DNA from: a virus
Virus record (IMG/VR): IMGVR_UViG_3300000956_000002
Span: 16,253 to 80,252 of that record
DNA length: 64,000 nt
Strand: one strand, 5' to 3'
Positions 34,019 through 43,900 of this stretch are shown in pieces (position 1 is the stretch's first letter; each line of letters begins with the position of its first letter). The notes beneath the pieces are model-generated. The model was not told the DNA's origin and ran no database searches. It saw only the letters and a program-made list of their open reading frames with translations. The position numbers and the translations under genes are program-made.

Positions 34019-34803
34019 GCGACCTCATCGTAGCTTTTTGTCCGACGTTCAGCCGCGCGCACTTACTCGCGCGCGCGATCGCTGCATGGGAGGCGCAAAC
34101 TTATTCCGACCGCCTGTTGATTTGTGTGGATGACTCCGGCCAGTTGGACTCGCAAAAGAGCGATCAAGGAAAATGGGAAATCGTGTCGTTGCCGCGGCGC
34201 TGTCGAAGTCTGTCGGAGAAAAACAATCTCTGCATTTCGCTCGCGCCGGCAGGAGCCAAAAAGTTCATGAAGTTTGACGACGACGACCTGGCTTATCCGT
34301 GGGCGTGTGAAGCGGCCGCTGAAGCGCTCGATCGCGGGATGATTTGCCAGCCAAGGTTCGCGATCGATTACGTCGAGAACGAATGGGTGATCACGCCGAC
34401 TCATTCCCATTCACCAAAGAAGTGCAGCCTCGAAGCGTCGTTCGCGTACCACGGAACTTGGTCATTTACCGAAGAGTTCTACTTGAAGATGCGCGGATAC
34501 GCTCCGATGCTCTATGCTGGCGACGATGGCGAACTCGATAAGCGCCGGCGCGAGATGAAGATTCGCTCTGTCGGTTTGGATAAGCGATACCCGCCTTACT
34601 ACAAATATTTCGCCATGTATCACCGGGCGCATCCTGAAGCGTTGCTTGGTTCACCTGGGCCAATAAGTCAGCGCGGGCCTTCGATGGAAGCCTACATCAA
34701 CACTCCACGCGCGCCTTACATCGGTCGTTTGCCAGAATATAAAGGGCCGCCCATTTGGCTCGATCCGCTGCCGACTAAAACTTTGGAACGGAGGAGATGG
34801 TGA
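34015..34803 (+). CDS. GT2 family glycosyltransferase
   Basis: 262 residues. N-terminal FCPTFSRAHLLARAIAAWEAQ, LLICVDDSG and KFMKFDDDDLAYPW (the DxD metal site near ~90) define a GT-A fold. Later RGYAPMLYAGDDGELDKR resembles the catalytic ED region. Transfers a sugar from a nucleotide donor onto a glycan in the same cluster as the GT11-like enzyme. Confidence 0.82.
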   Translation: MSDLIVAFCPTFSRAHLLARAIAAWEAQTYSDRLLICVDDSGQLDSQKSDQGKWEIVSLPRRCRSLSEKNNLCISLAPAGAKKFMKFDDDDLAYPWACEAAAEALDRGMICQPRFAIDYVENEWVITPTHSHSPKKCSLEASFAYHGTWSFTEEFYLKMRGYAPMLYAGDDGELDKRRREMKIRSVGLDKRYPPYYKYFAMYHRAHPEALLGSPGPISQRGPSMEAYINTPRAPYIGRLPEYKGPPIWLDPLPTKTLERRRW

Positions 34804-34807
34804 ATTT

Positions 34808-35377
34808 ATGAAACAAATCTCAAATCGCAACCAACTGGCCGAACTCTTGATCGAACTTGGGCTCACCGGAGAAGCGGCATTTATCGGCTGTGCGGAGTGC
34901 TATTACGAAAGTTATTTCGCCGAACGCTGGCCGGGTCACGCAAATTGGATCGATCCCTGGCGTGTGCTGAATACTCCCGGATTTTCAGGACATGGCGAGG
35001 ACACAGATAAAGGACAAGAGGAACGCTATCACCGTATTCTCGCCAAGGCGCAGAAGTTCAACGGGCGCGTTAAAGTCATTCGGGCGACCAGTGAAGAAGC
35101 GGCGCCGAGGTTTGGGAATGGCACGCTCGATTTCGTCTATATCGACGCCGATCACTCGCTGGATGCGGCTCGGCAGGATATTGCGTTGTGGGCGCCGAAG
35201 GTGAAACGCGGTGGTATCCTGGCGGGTCATGATTACCTCGAAGGGATGCACAACGGCCAACTCTACGGCGTGAAGCAAGCCGTCGCGGAGTTCGCCGCGA
35301 AAAGCAATCTCTCGGTCAACGTGACTCAGGAATCCGATTGGCCAAGCTGGTGGCTGCGGAGGGAGCCAGCACGATGA
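34808..35377 (+). CDS. Class I SAM methyltransferase
   Basis: 189 residues. AAFIGCAECYYESYFAERW near the N-terminus, LDFVYIDADHSLDAARQDIA (motif IV-type, ~115-134), then KRGGILAGHDYLEG. This is the Methyltransf_24-like pattern common in glycan loci. Substrate unknown. Confidence 0.8.
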   Translation: MKQISNRNQLAELLIELGLTGEAAFIGCAECYYESYFAERWPGHANWIDPWRVLNTPGFSGHGEDTDKGQEERYHRILAKAQKFNGRVKVIRATSEEAAPRFGNGTLDFVYIDADHSLDAARQDIALWAPKVKRGGILAGHDYLEGMHNGQLYGVKQAVAEFAAKSNLSVNVTQESDWPSWWLRREPAR

Positions 35378-36063
35378 ACGCACTTATCACGCTCGCGACC
35401 TCGGAGGTATCAGCCATCGCAAAACCATTCATCGAGAACCAACGCGCGTACGCCGACCGATGGGGATATGAATTCATTTGCTACCCGCAGAGGTATATCG
35501 ATTGGGAACATCTCCACCCGTCGTTTTCCAAGGTGCCGCTTATCGACAGGGCGCTGAAGGCGGATTTTGAATATATCGTGTTCGCCGACGCTGATGTGGC
35601 GTTCACGAATTTCCAAAAGGATATTTCGGATATTTTGCGCACGAGGTTGGCAGAACGTCCCGAGCTTTGGTTGGCTGGAAAAGAGCAGCGTAACTGGATT
35701 ACCTGGAAATATATTTGCAATGGTCTGCTGGTTATTCGCAACACGCCAGACGCGCGCGCGTTCATGGATAAGTGGATCGATTATTGCCTCAACGGAACGC
35801 CGAACATTGAACCCGGCAAGCGCGTGATGATGCGCGATCATCCCTGGGAGCAATTCCCATTTGATCAGTTGATTCGCGAGACGCAGTACCACGGGGCATA
35901 CGCTGCGCTGTCGGCGGAGATCGGCGGGTTCTGTCCTGAAATCTGGACAGACGGCGATGAGTGGAAGCCGGGGCATTTGACGATGCACTTCGCTGGGCCT
36001 GCAACCTTCGAACGTCGCGCCCAGGTTTTCAAAGAGAAATATCAACCACTGATCGTTTATTGA
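35374..36063 (+). CDS. GT34-like glycosyltransferase
   Basis: 229 residues from ATG 35374, overlapping the previous stop as ATGA. KPFIENQRAYADRWGYEF, then FSKVPLIDRALKADFEYIVF and FADADVAF (DxD near ~72) match the galactosyl/xylosyltransferase GT34 layout, with a C-terminal HPWEQFPFDQ and HFAGPA. Sugar transferase working on the same glycan as its neighbours. Confidence 0.75.
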   Translation: MNALITLATSEVSAIAKPFIENQRAYADRWGYEFICYPQRYIDWEHLHPSFSKVPLIDRALKADFEYIVFADADVAFTNFQKDISDILRTRLAERPELWLAGKEQRNWITWKYICNGLLVIRNTPDARAFMDKWIDYCLNGTPNIEPGKRVMMRDHPWEQFPFDQLIRETQYHGAYAALSAEIGGFCPEIWTDGDEWKPGHLTMHFAGPATFERRAQVFKEKYQPLIVY

Positions 36064-36064
36064 T

Positions 36065-36718
36065 ATGCTAACTTCCTTCGACGATCTCTTCACGCGATAT
36101 TCCGTCCGCCCGAACGGAATCCTTCACCTTGGCGCTTCGGACGATGGGCGCGAATTGCCGCATTATGCGAAGGCGTGTCCCGGCGGCCCCATTCTACTCG
36201 TCGAGGCCCTGCCTAAAGTCTGCGCGCGACTGGAGAAGAAGCTGACGCATCCTAACATGCGAGCAATTTGCGCGTGCGTCAGTGATAAGGATGGCGAGGA
36301 GCGTGATTTTCACGTGGCCAACAACGCGGGCCAGAGCAGTTCTTTACTGTCGTTTGGAACCCACACTGTTGAGCATCCCAGCGTCCAATTCATCGGCGAC
36401 ACAAAGCTTGTTACGACTCGCGTCGATACGTTGCTAGCGAAAGAACTCGCGGTGATGGCGCAACGTCCGTGGTTCGGAAACATCGATCTTCAGGGGGCCG
36501 AGTTGATGGCGCTTCGGGGGTTCGGACCATTTCTCGAAGCATTCTCATGGCTCTATATCGAAGTGAACAAACGCCCACTCTACCAGGGAGCGCCGATGAT
36601 TGGCGAACTGGATGCGTTTTTAGCACCGCACGGATTTAATCGCCGAGAGACTTGGTGGTTTCAGCATTCGAACGGGCAGGAAGCCGGATGGGGGGATGCT
36701 ATCTGGACACGGAGGTGA
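36065..36718 (+). CDS. FkbM-like methyltransferase, second copy
   Basis: 217 residues. NGILHLGASDDGRELPHY (SAM site), LLVEALPKVCARLEKKL, SSSLLSFGTHTVEHP and FGNIDLQGAELMALRGFGPF, an FkbM variant (D-Q-G-A-E in place of D-V-E-G-H). Related only distantly to the copy at 33347, so not a recent duplication. Ends the main glycan run. Confidence 0.8.
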   Translation: MLTSFDDLFTRYSVRPNGILHLGASDDGRELPHYAKACPGGPILLVEALPKVCARLEKKLTHPNMRAICACVSDKDGEERDFHVANNAGQSSSLLSFGTHTVEHPSVQFIGDTKLVTTRVDTLLAKELAVMAQRPWFGNIDLQGAELMALRGFGPFLEAFSWLYIEVNKRPLYQGAPMIGELDAFLAPHGFNRRETWWFQHSNGQEAGWGDAIWTRR

Positions 36719-36719
36719 G

Positions 36720-37058
36720 ATGAGAAAACGTCAGGACATCAGGAAAGTGAAGTGGATAATCGTTCCATGGAATAATTCTGTGCGCGAGCTTCTTTACTAC
36801 TGGCAAGTCGATCCTGATGGTCGAGGCTATTGGTATCATCTTTGGTGGGATCGCCGAACATTTTATTGGCTGGCCAAAAAGCACAAGGCTCATGCGGAAG
36901 TGGTGTGTGATTTGTGGTTCTCATTCTCCGGCGCAATCGTTCGAAAACCACGCCTGCACCGTGCGATTCTCTCGAAATACTGGCGGCGCTGCATTCTGGC
37001 GAAGATTCCGAGGGTTGGTTTGTTCCACAAATGTCCCCATTGCAAAGGAGAGTTTTGA
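36720..37058 (+). CDS. Unknown protein with C-terminal CxxC
   Basis: 112 residues, ATG 36720. Very rich in Trp, Arg and Lys, with a final HKCPHCKGEF that could bind zinc. The start lies two bases past the FkbM stop, so it belongs to this operon. Function unknown. Confidence 0.6.
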   Translation: MRKRQDIRKVKWIIVPWNNSVRELLYYWQVDPDGRGYWYHLWWDRRTFYWLAKKHKAHAEVVCDLWFSFSGAIVRKPRLHRAILSKYWRRCILAKIPRVGLFHKCPHCKGEF

Positions 37059-37061
37059 TTT

Positions 37062-37472
37062 ATGGCCAATCGCAAACGCACACGCAAACTTAAGAACACC
37101 GAAATCAAAAACAATCTGCGTGCTTTTTCCGACGCGCATAAGAAGCACAAGCGGGAACGCGAAGAGGCGGAGATGAAGGAGCAGCTTGGCCGCGCGCGAT
37201 TGCTGTACGACGAATTCAAGCGGGCAATGACGGAATCTGGTCCGGCGAAAACGTGGGATGAGATTTTAGTGGCGCTGGAGGCGTTGAAGGACGCGATCAA
37301 AAAGGTGTGCAAGAACAAGTTCGTCCGGAACGCAATGATGCGCGAGGTCAACCTTGCGGAGCATAGATTTCTCACGGTGTATGGACCGAAGTCCAAAACC
37401 GAATTGAAAACGCGAATGAAAATGCCGCATCGCGATGACGTGGATGGCGGTGGTGATCCGAGGAACAATTGA
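37062..37472 (+). CDS. Basic helical protein, unknown
   Basis: 136 residues. Long Lys/Arg/Glu-rich helix at ~10-50 (KKHKREREEAEMKEQLG), then a helical hydrophobic part and a basic Gly/Asp tail. Could bind nucleic acid. Ends by sharing the A of the next ATG. Confidence 0.6.
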   Translation: MANRKRTRKLKNTEIKNNLRAFSDAHKKHKREREEAEMKEQLGRARLLYDEFKRAMTESGPAKTWDEILVALEALKDAIKKVCKNKFVRNAMMREVNLAEHRFLTVYGPKSKTELKTRMKMPHRDDVDGGGDPRNN

Positions 37473-37990
37473 TGGACGAATTGGTTCTAACTCCAGATCC
37501 GCCGCCAGTTCATCGACAGGCATTTGCTGGATTGACCGAAGGAAAAGATGAATGGCTTACCCCCCCCCATATCATCAAATCGCTGGGCGAGTTTGACCTC
37601 GATCCATGTTCGCCGATCGAACGCCCATGGCCGACGGCGAAACAGCATTATCATCGGCTCGACAACGGACTAATGAAAGAATGGGCCGGTCGGGTTTGGA
37701 TGAATCCTCCGTACGGTCCGGAGACTTCAAAATGGATGTCGCGACTCGCGGCTCATGGAAATGGGATTGCGTTTATCTTCGCTCGAACTGAGACCGAGAC
37801 TTTCTTTAAACACGTGTGGCCAGTCGCAAATGCCATCCTGTTCCTAAAAGGGCGTGTCCGTTTCCATCACGTTAGTGGTCGTGCCGCCGATGCCGCTGGT
37901 GCGCCGTCGTGCCTCATCGCTTACGGGAATGAGAACGTCGAGGCGTTGGGAAAATCCGGAATTCCCGGAAAACTTCTCAGGATTCAATAA
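37472..37990 (+). CDS. Phage DNA N6-adenine methyltransferase (Dam-like)
   Basis: 172 residues from ATG 37472. DEWLTPPHIIKSLGEFDLDPC (~24-44), then WAGRVWMNPPYG (NPPY catalytic motif, ~72-83) and FIFARTETETFF match the phage Dam family (PF05869). Modifies adenines, likely against restriction. A run of nine C (37560-37568) encodes the Thr-Pro-Pro of the first motif and could slip to switch the gene off. Its end overlaps the opposing giant gene by seven bases. Confidence 0.88.
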   Translation: MDELVLTPDPPPVHRQAFAGLTEGKDEWLTPPHIIKSLGEFDLDPCSPIERPWPTAKQHYHRLDNGLMKEWAGRVWMNPPYGPETSKWMSRLAAHGNGIAFIFARTETETFFKHVWPVANAILFLKGRVRFHHVSGRAADAAGAPSCLIAYGNENVEALGKSGIPGKLLRIQ

Positions 37991-40900
37991 CGCGCCATCC
38001 CCCGCCCGACGCGCGAAAGACTCGGCGCTCTGAGACTGACGCGATTGGTATTCTGATCGCGCTGCCGAACTCCAATCATGGCGCCAGCTTGCGCCCAATT
38101 CTGCTGGGCCTGCTGGATTTCAGTAGCGAGATTGGCTCCGGGTTGAGCGGCGGCGCGGCGCATCATTTCAGCGCGCTCGATGGGGGTCATTCGGCGGGTC
38201 AGTGCGCGCGTTTCCGGATTGCGCGAGCGCCAGTAATTTTGCACGGCTCTCACCGGATCCTTATTGCCCATGCGCAAGTTGGCCTGGACGGCTTCGCGTG
38301 CGGCGCGTTGGAATCCGGCGCGATCGCCCCGGAAAGCTGCGTTATCCATCTTCTGCTTCCACGGGGTAGATTCGTCAATGCCGCGGGCGACAGCGCCTTT
38401 ATAGGCTGGACGAATGAGATCAGGCGTCGCGAATCGTTTGATGTCGGCGACGGCGTTGGCGCCGGCGCGTCGGCCTTCCTGAGAGTCGAGGCGATTGATG
38501 ACGATCTTGGAATCCGGGATGAATTTGGCAGCCATGTCAGGCAGACCGAACATGGGATCACCGCTGGCGACCATTCCGTGAATCCAAGATGCGATGGACT
38601 TGCCCGCTTCCCAAACGGCGAGGGTGGGTTCAAAGCTGGCGCGCGCCGGGGTGTTGGCCGGGATGAGGAGGTTGCCGAGGATTCCCAACAGCGGCACGCT
38701 TTCGAGCCCCAGGCGGGCAACACCGGCGGCGCCGCGGCCAAGCGACTGTTCCTCCCATGGCAGGCGGTTTTGCGATTCCTGATTGTAGAGCGCCCGGCGG
38801 AGCATGCGGGCCACGAGTTCGTCCTGAAGTTGGCCGCCGGCGCCGGTCATGGCCAGAGCCAACCCAGCGAGGGCCATGGAGCGCGCCCACAGTTTCATCT
38901 TGCCGGTTTCGGTGTTGGTCGGGACCGCCATGGATTCCTCCCAATCAGCGAAGGAGCGAAGTGACCAGCCGTAGAGCGGCCGGACCATGTTGGACAGGAA
39001 CGAGCCGTCCTTGAACTTCAACGGCGAGTTCGAGAACGATGCGCGGTTCATCTTGTTGATGAGGGTTTCGGTCAAAGCCTGGCGATTCTCGGTCGTCAGG
39101 AATTGGGCCGACTGCGGGTTGGACTGGAGTTCAGCCATGAAGGCGGCGGCGCGCTCGTCGAAGCTCATGCCCGCCATTTGATACGTGCGGCGGACTTGAG
39201 ACAAAGTTTGTTCACTCAAGCCGAGTTCCTTCGGGCTCAGGCGATTGACTGGATCGGCTGGGTCCTGAAGGTTGAACGTCCGAGGTAATCCGCCACGCAT
39301 CCAGTTGGTATAGAGTTTCTTCAGAGAATCCTGCATGCCCTGGACTGGACCCCACTGCGAATTGACGGCATTCCACATGGCGCCGTTGATGGCCGCGTCA
39401 CCCATGGTCGGGAACCCGGCGTTGGCCAGGGCGAGAAGAGTGGCCTCGAACAGCCCGGCGGCGTATCCCCCAACCTTGGCGGCGCCTTCGAACTCATTGG
39501 CTGGGATGCCGCCGCGGTAGAGGATGGAGCCGAGGATTTGATTGTCGAACTGCGCAACTTTATCCGGAAGTTGATACATGCCAGCGGCTTCGAGTTCGCG
39601 AACCGATTGCAGCCGGCGGGGGACGTTGACGGACAGTTCGCGGATGACATCGCGCAAGGCGGACAGGTAAGCCTCGCGGGCGTTACCTTTGAGGAGTTGT
39701 GGGACACCGCGGGCCATGCCGCGCAGTAGGTAGCCGAACGACTTCGGGACCCCGACGAAGGCGAAACTGGCGAGGATTTTAGCCGCTTCCGCCTTGGTGA
39801 ACAGCATCGAGCGCAGGGTGGTGTTGAACTCGTCCATGCCGGCGGCGCGCAACTGGCGTCCGAGGAAGATCGACGACACGTTTTTCATCGTCGTCACGAT
39901 GTTTCCGATGAGCGAACCGACGAGCGCGCCAGCCCCGCGGTTGAACAGGGTGTTGAAATCCGAGTTCGACACCGACGGATTCTGTAAATCGTTCAGAACA
40001 CCTTGGATGCGTGCGCGACGGTCCTTTAAGTTCTGCCAGTTATCGAAGGTTTGGCCGCGGCGCCGTTCCACTTCTTTGAGGGCAATGGCCGACTGTTTGG
40101 CGTTGGGTTTGCCAAGGCGTTCGAGTTCCTTAGCCTTAGCGCTGAGATCGGATTCCTGGCGTTCGAGGTCTTTATCGATGGCCTGAAGGGTGGCGACGAC
40201 GCGATCGACGGCCACGCTCTGCATGCCGGCGGCGTGGTTGGACACGTCATCGGTGGTGGTGAAGCCGGTGCGATAGAACGTCCATGGCGCGAGGGCATCG
40301 CCGCGGGCCTGGGTGAAGCTGTTCTTGGCGTCACCGGATTTGCCACCCTGCTCGGCGGCCGCGACCTTTTCCTGCACGGCGTTGGACCAGTTGGATACGA
40401 TGCGACCGAACTCCTCGAGTACGATTTCTTTGGCTTGGTCTGGCGGGATGGTACTCGAGCTTGCGAGTTCGTTGGCCAAGGCATCGATCGTCGGGATGAC
40501 GTTCGGGTTGGCCTTCATCATGTTGGCTGCGACCTCGAAAGCGCCGCCCTTGCCGTCAAAAATGGTGCGCTTCGCGAATTCCGGGTTGCGATCAATCAAA
40601 AGGCTGGCGCCGACCTGTGGCCAGAGTTGGTTCAAGGCAGCTTCAATGGCGGCCGGGTCGCCGGCTTTGACCGCATCGGAGACGGCTTTGGCTTGGGCAG
40701 CCAGCGAATAATCAAACATCCGCGGCACCAGATACGGGCTCGTCCGGAGGGCTGACCGGTAGTTCGAGGTCTTTTTGAGCCCGCGGGCGTCCTTGGTGAT
40801 CTGTTCGTCGAACTTGGCGGCGAGATTGAGGGCGTCGAACCCGGCCTTGGATTGGGCCTCCAGATGCGCCATATCCTCGCGGGTGACGACTTCACCGGAA

Positions 40901-43900
40901 GAGAGGGTGTCGCCGACGTTGTAGCCGCCCTGTTGACGTTGCCATGAGGCGGCGAGTTCCTGGCCAACCCGTTGCTGATAGATGCGGTTGGCTTCAACGA
41001 TGGAGCGGCCGCGGAGATTGTTCCACGTCAGTCCATGGCTTTTCATGGCCGCCCGCTGAGTCATCGGCAGCGTGTGGACGGCGCGTTCGAACCAATCCCG
41101 CGACCATTTGTGCATCTGATCGGCGCGATTCAAGACCGACCGAGCCTGGCCGACGAGGCGCGAACCGGACTTCGAGATGGCGGATCCGATAATGGAATAC
41201 GCCTGTCCCCACAACGGCGACTGGTTTTCGGGCATGATGTGCTGGAGCCCGCCGTAGTAGTTTTTGAGCAGTTCGAGGTTGTGCGCGTGATAACGGCGGG
41301 TGGGATCGTCTGCGTTCTGCGGGTTGGCCAGCCAGTTTTCGAGGAAGCCGATGGCCTTGCGTTGTTCATCCCAGCGTTGGCGGAGATGGACGACGTTGCC
41401 GTCGAGGACTTCGTGGCCGATGCCGATGGTGGCGCCGGACATGGGCAGCGGCGGGGCGCCGTTCACGCCGGGGACGACCGGGAGGGTGATGGTAGAACCC
41501 GCGTCGTCGGCGCTGCGGAGGGCTTTGCCGGGCTCAGGACTGCCGCCCCATGAGGTTTGATCGTTGAGGATTTCCTTCCGGAGCGCCTGGAATTGAGGAT
41601 CGGCTTTGATCCTGGCGGCGATTCCGCCGGCATCGACGGCTGCCAACAGGGGTTCGAGTTCGGACAACATCTCTTCTTCGAGTTCTTTGAAGGCGAACTC
41701 GGCGGACATGGCGTTGCGGACCTTACGTTCGCGATCGCGCATCGCCCGGCGGACAGTGGCCACCGGGTCTTTCGAGAAGTCGTCGGCCAACTTTTTGGCC
41801 ATGCCGTTGAGTTGCGCGCGCAAGCCGGTTTGCTTGGCGAGATTGGCAGCTTGGATTCTGGCCGCGAGCTTCGGTGACTTGGCGAGGATGTAACTGGCCC
41901 ACTTGAGGAGATTCTGATTGTTGAGCGGTTGGCCGGTGGAACGTTTGATGTCCTTGTAAATTTCGAGGATGGATCGTCCGCCGCCTTGGCCGGTGAATAG
42001 CGCGTTCTGCCCCTCGGGTGTTGACGACAGGGCCGTCACCATGTCGTTGAGCGTTTGTTCCATGGCGACGGTGGATTCGCTGGCCTCGCGGATGCCGCGG
42101 AGTTCGCCCTGCAACACCGCCATGTCGCGATCGGTCTTGGCTTCCTGCTTTAGCGCCGCGGTCGCTTCTTTGATGGCAGAGTCGAACACCGCTTTGGAAT
42201 TCGTGAGGATGGCCTGCGCGGCTTGATTCTGCGCCGCCTTGGCTTGCACGCGGGCGATGAAATCCTGGAAATGGCGCGAGGTCAGTTTCTTGAACGCCTT
42301 CGAACTGTCGTCGAGAACCTGCTGGAGAATTTCTTCGAACCGCAGGATGGATTGGCCACCTTCGCCGGCAAGGCGCGCGCGACGATATGGGTCGTTGGCC
42401 AGCCGGGCTTTCATCTGTTGGTAGGTTTCGCGACCTTGAGGATTCAGTTGCTCGCCGATGTCGCGAATGCCTTTCCAGTTGCGGTAATCGAAAGCGTTTT
42501 GGACCTTCGGATCGGCGGTGTTGACGCCGAATTGATCGAGGATGTTCGTCACGTCGGCAGCCTGGGCGAGTTGCGATTCGCCTTCGATCTGCTGCTCCAT
42601 GGCGGACGACGCGAGGTTGGCGGCGTTGATCGCCTCGTTGGCATCGGTGACGAATGTGCCGCGTTCAATCGCGCGCTCAAACGCCGGTTGCGCATCATAC
42701 TTCTGGCGTCCTTCGAGGATGTCGCGGTAAACGCGTTCGCTGGCCGTCGGGTCTTTGAGTAAACCTTTGAGCCCTTTCCATAATTGCGCGAACCATTGTT
42801 TGATGCGGTTGATGATGCCGGGTGAGCGTTGTTCGAGAGTTTCCTGAGCCAGTCGATCGCCGAAAATCTTGGCAGCGTACTCGTCGAGGTTGATGAACGG
42901 GTAGAGGTCCATCGACCAGCCGGGCTCTCTGACGCGGAATTGGAATTCAACGCTGCTGAGTTTTCCGTCGCGGATTTCTTGAGGCGCGTTCGCCGGCATT
43001 TTGGCCAGGCGTTCAGCTTCGAGCGCGGCGCGGTCAGCTTCTGGCAATGATTGAATGAGGATGTGAAAGATTTCGTGCGCCGCAGCATCGGGCTTTGCTC
43101 CTTCAGCCAATCGCACGAGGCTTCCCAGCATACCGCCTTTGAGCATCACTTGCCCTTGGAACCCACCGCCAATGTAACGACGGAGTTCGAGAGTAAGCGG
43201 ACCGGAGTTCAATCCGCTGGCCTGAAAGATTTCGTGCGCTCGGAGAAGGACTTTCTTCGTCTGCGGACTCAAGGCGGAGGCATTGACGAGAGTCGGGATG
43301 TTGGCATCGGTTGCTCTGCCGATTGCCACCGATGGGCCTTGCGGCGGTGGAGTATTGACAGGTTCTGTGACGAGAGTACCTTGGCTTCCTTCCGCCTTCA
43401 GGGGAGCCGTTTGGGGCGTCGATCCTCGGGGTGACGGAGCAGCAGCACCAAACTGTTGGCTGTTGCCGTTTGCTCTCCGCATTGTTCCCTTGTCGATATT
43501 CAACACCTGTTCGGAAGTGAGCGTCTGCGTTCCAAACTTCGGGCCGTCATCGATCGTCACCGACTGCAACATTGTCTCATCATCGGGACGCGTCTTGACG
43601 TTCGTGACTGTGAAGCGCTCGCCTTGAATCTTGAACTTATCGCCGACGGAGAGTTCATCGCTGACAATCGGCTTGGTGTTCTTGCGCTCCTTCGCGGCGA
43701 CGGTTTGGAATTTGGCATCCTGAGTGGCCTGCTTTACTTCGGAATAGAAAGCCTCGCGGTCGGACTTCCGTTTCTTCGGCGCCTCGATGATTTGATTGAG
43801 CAGCGTTTCAGGATCGATCGGGCGACCAGTGTTTTGCTCAACGCCTTGCGCGGCCACGTCTGGAGCCGATGCGGTTGGACTATCGACGAACAATTTGGGC

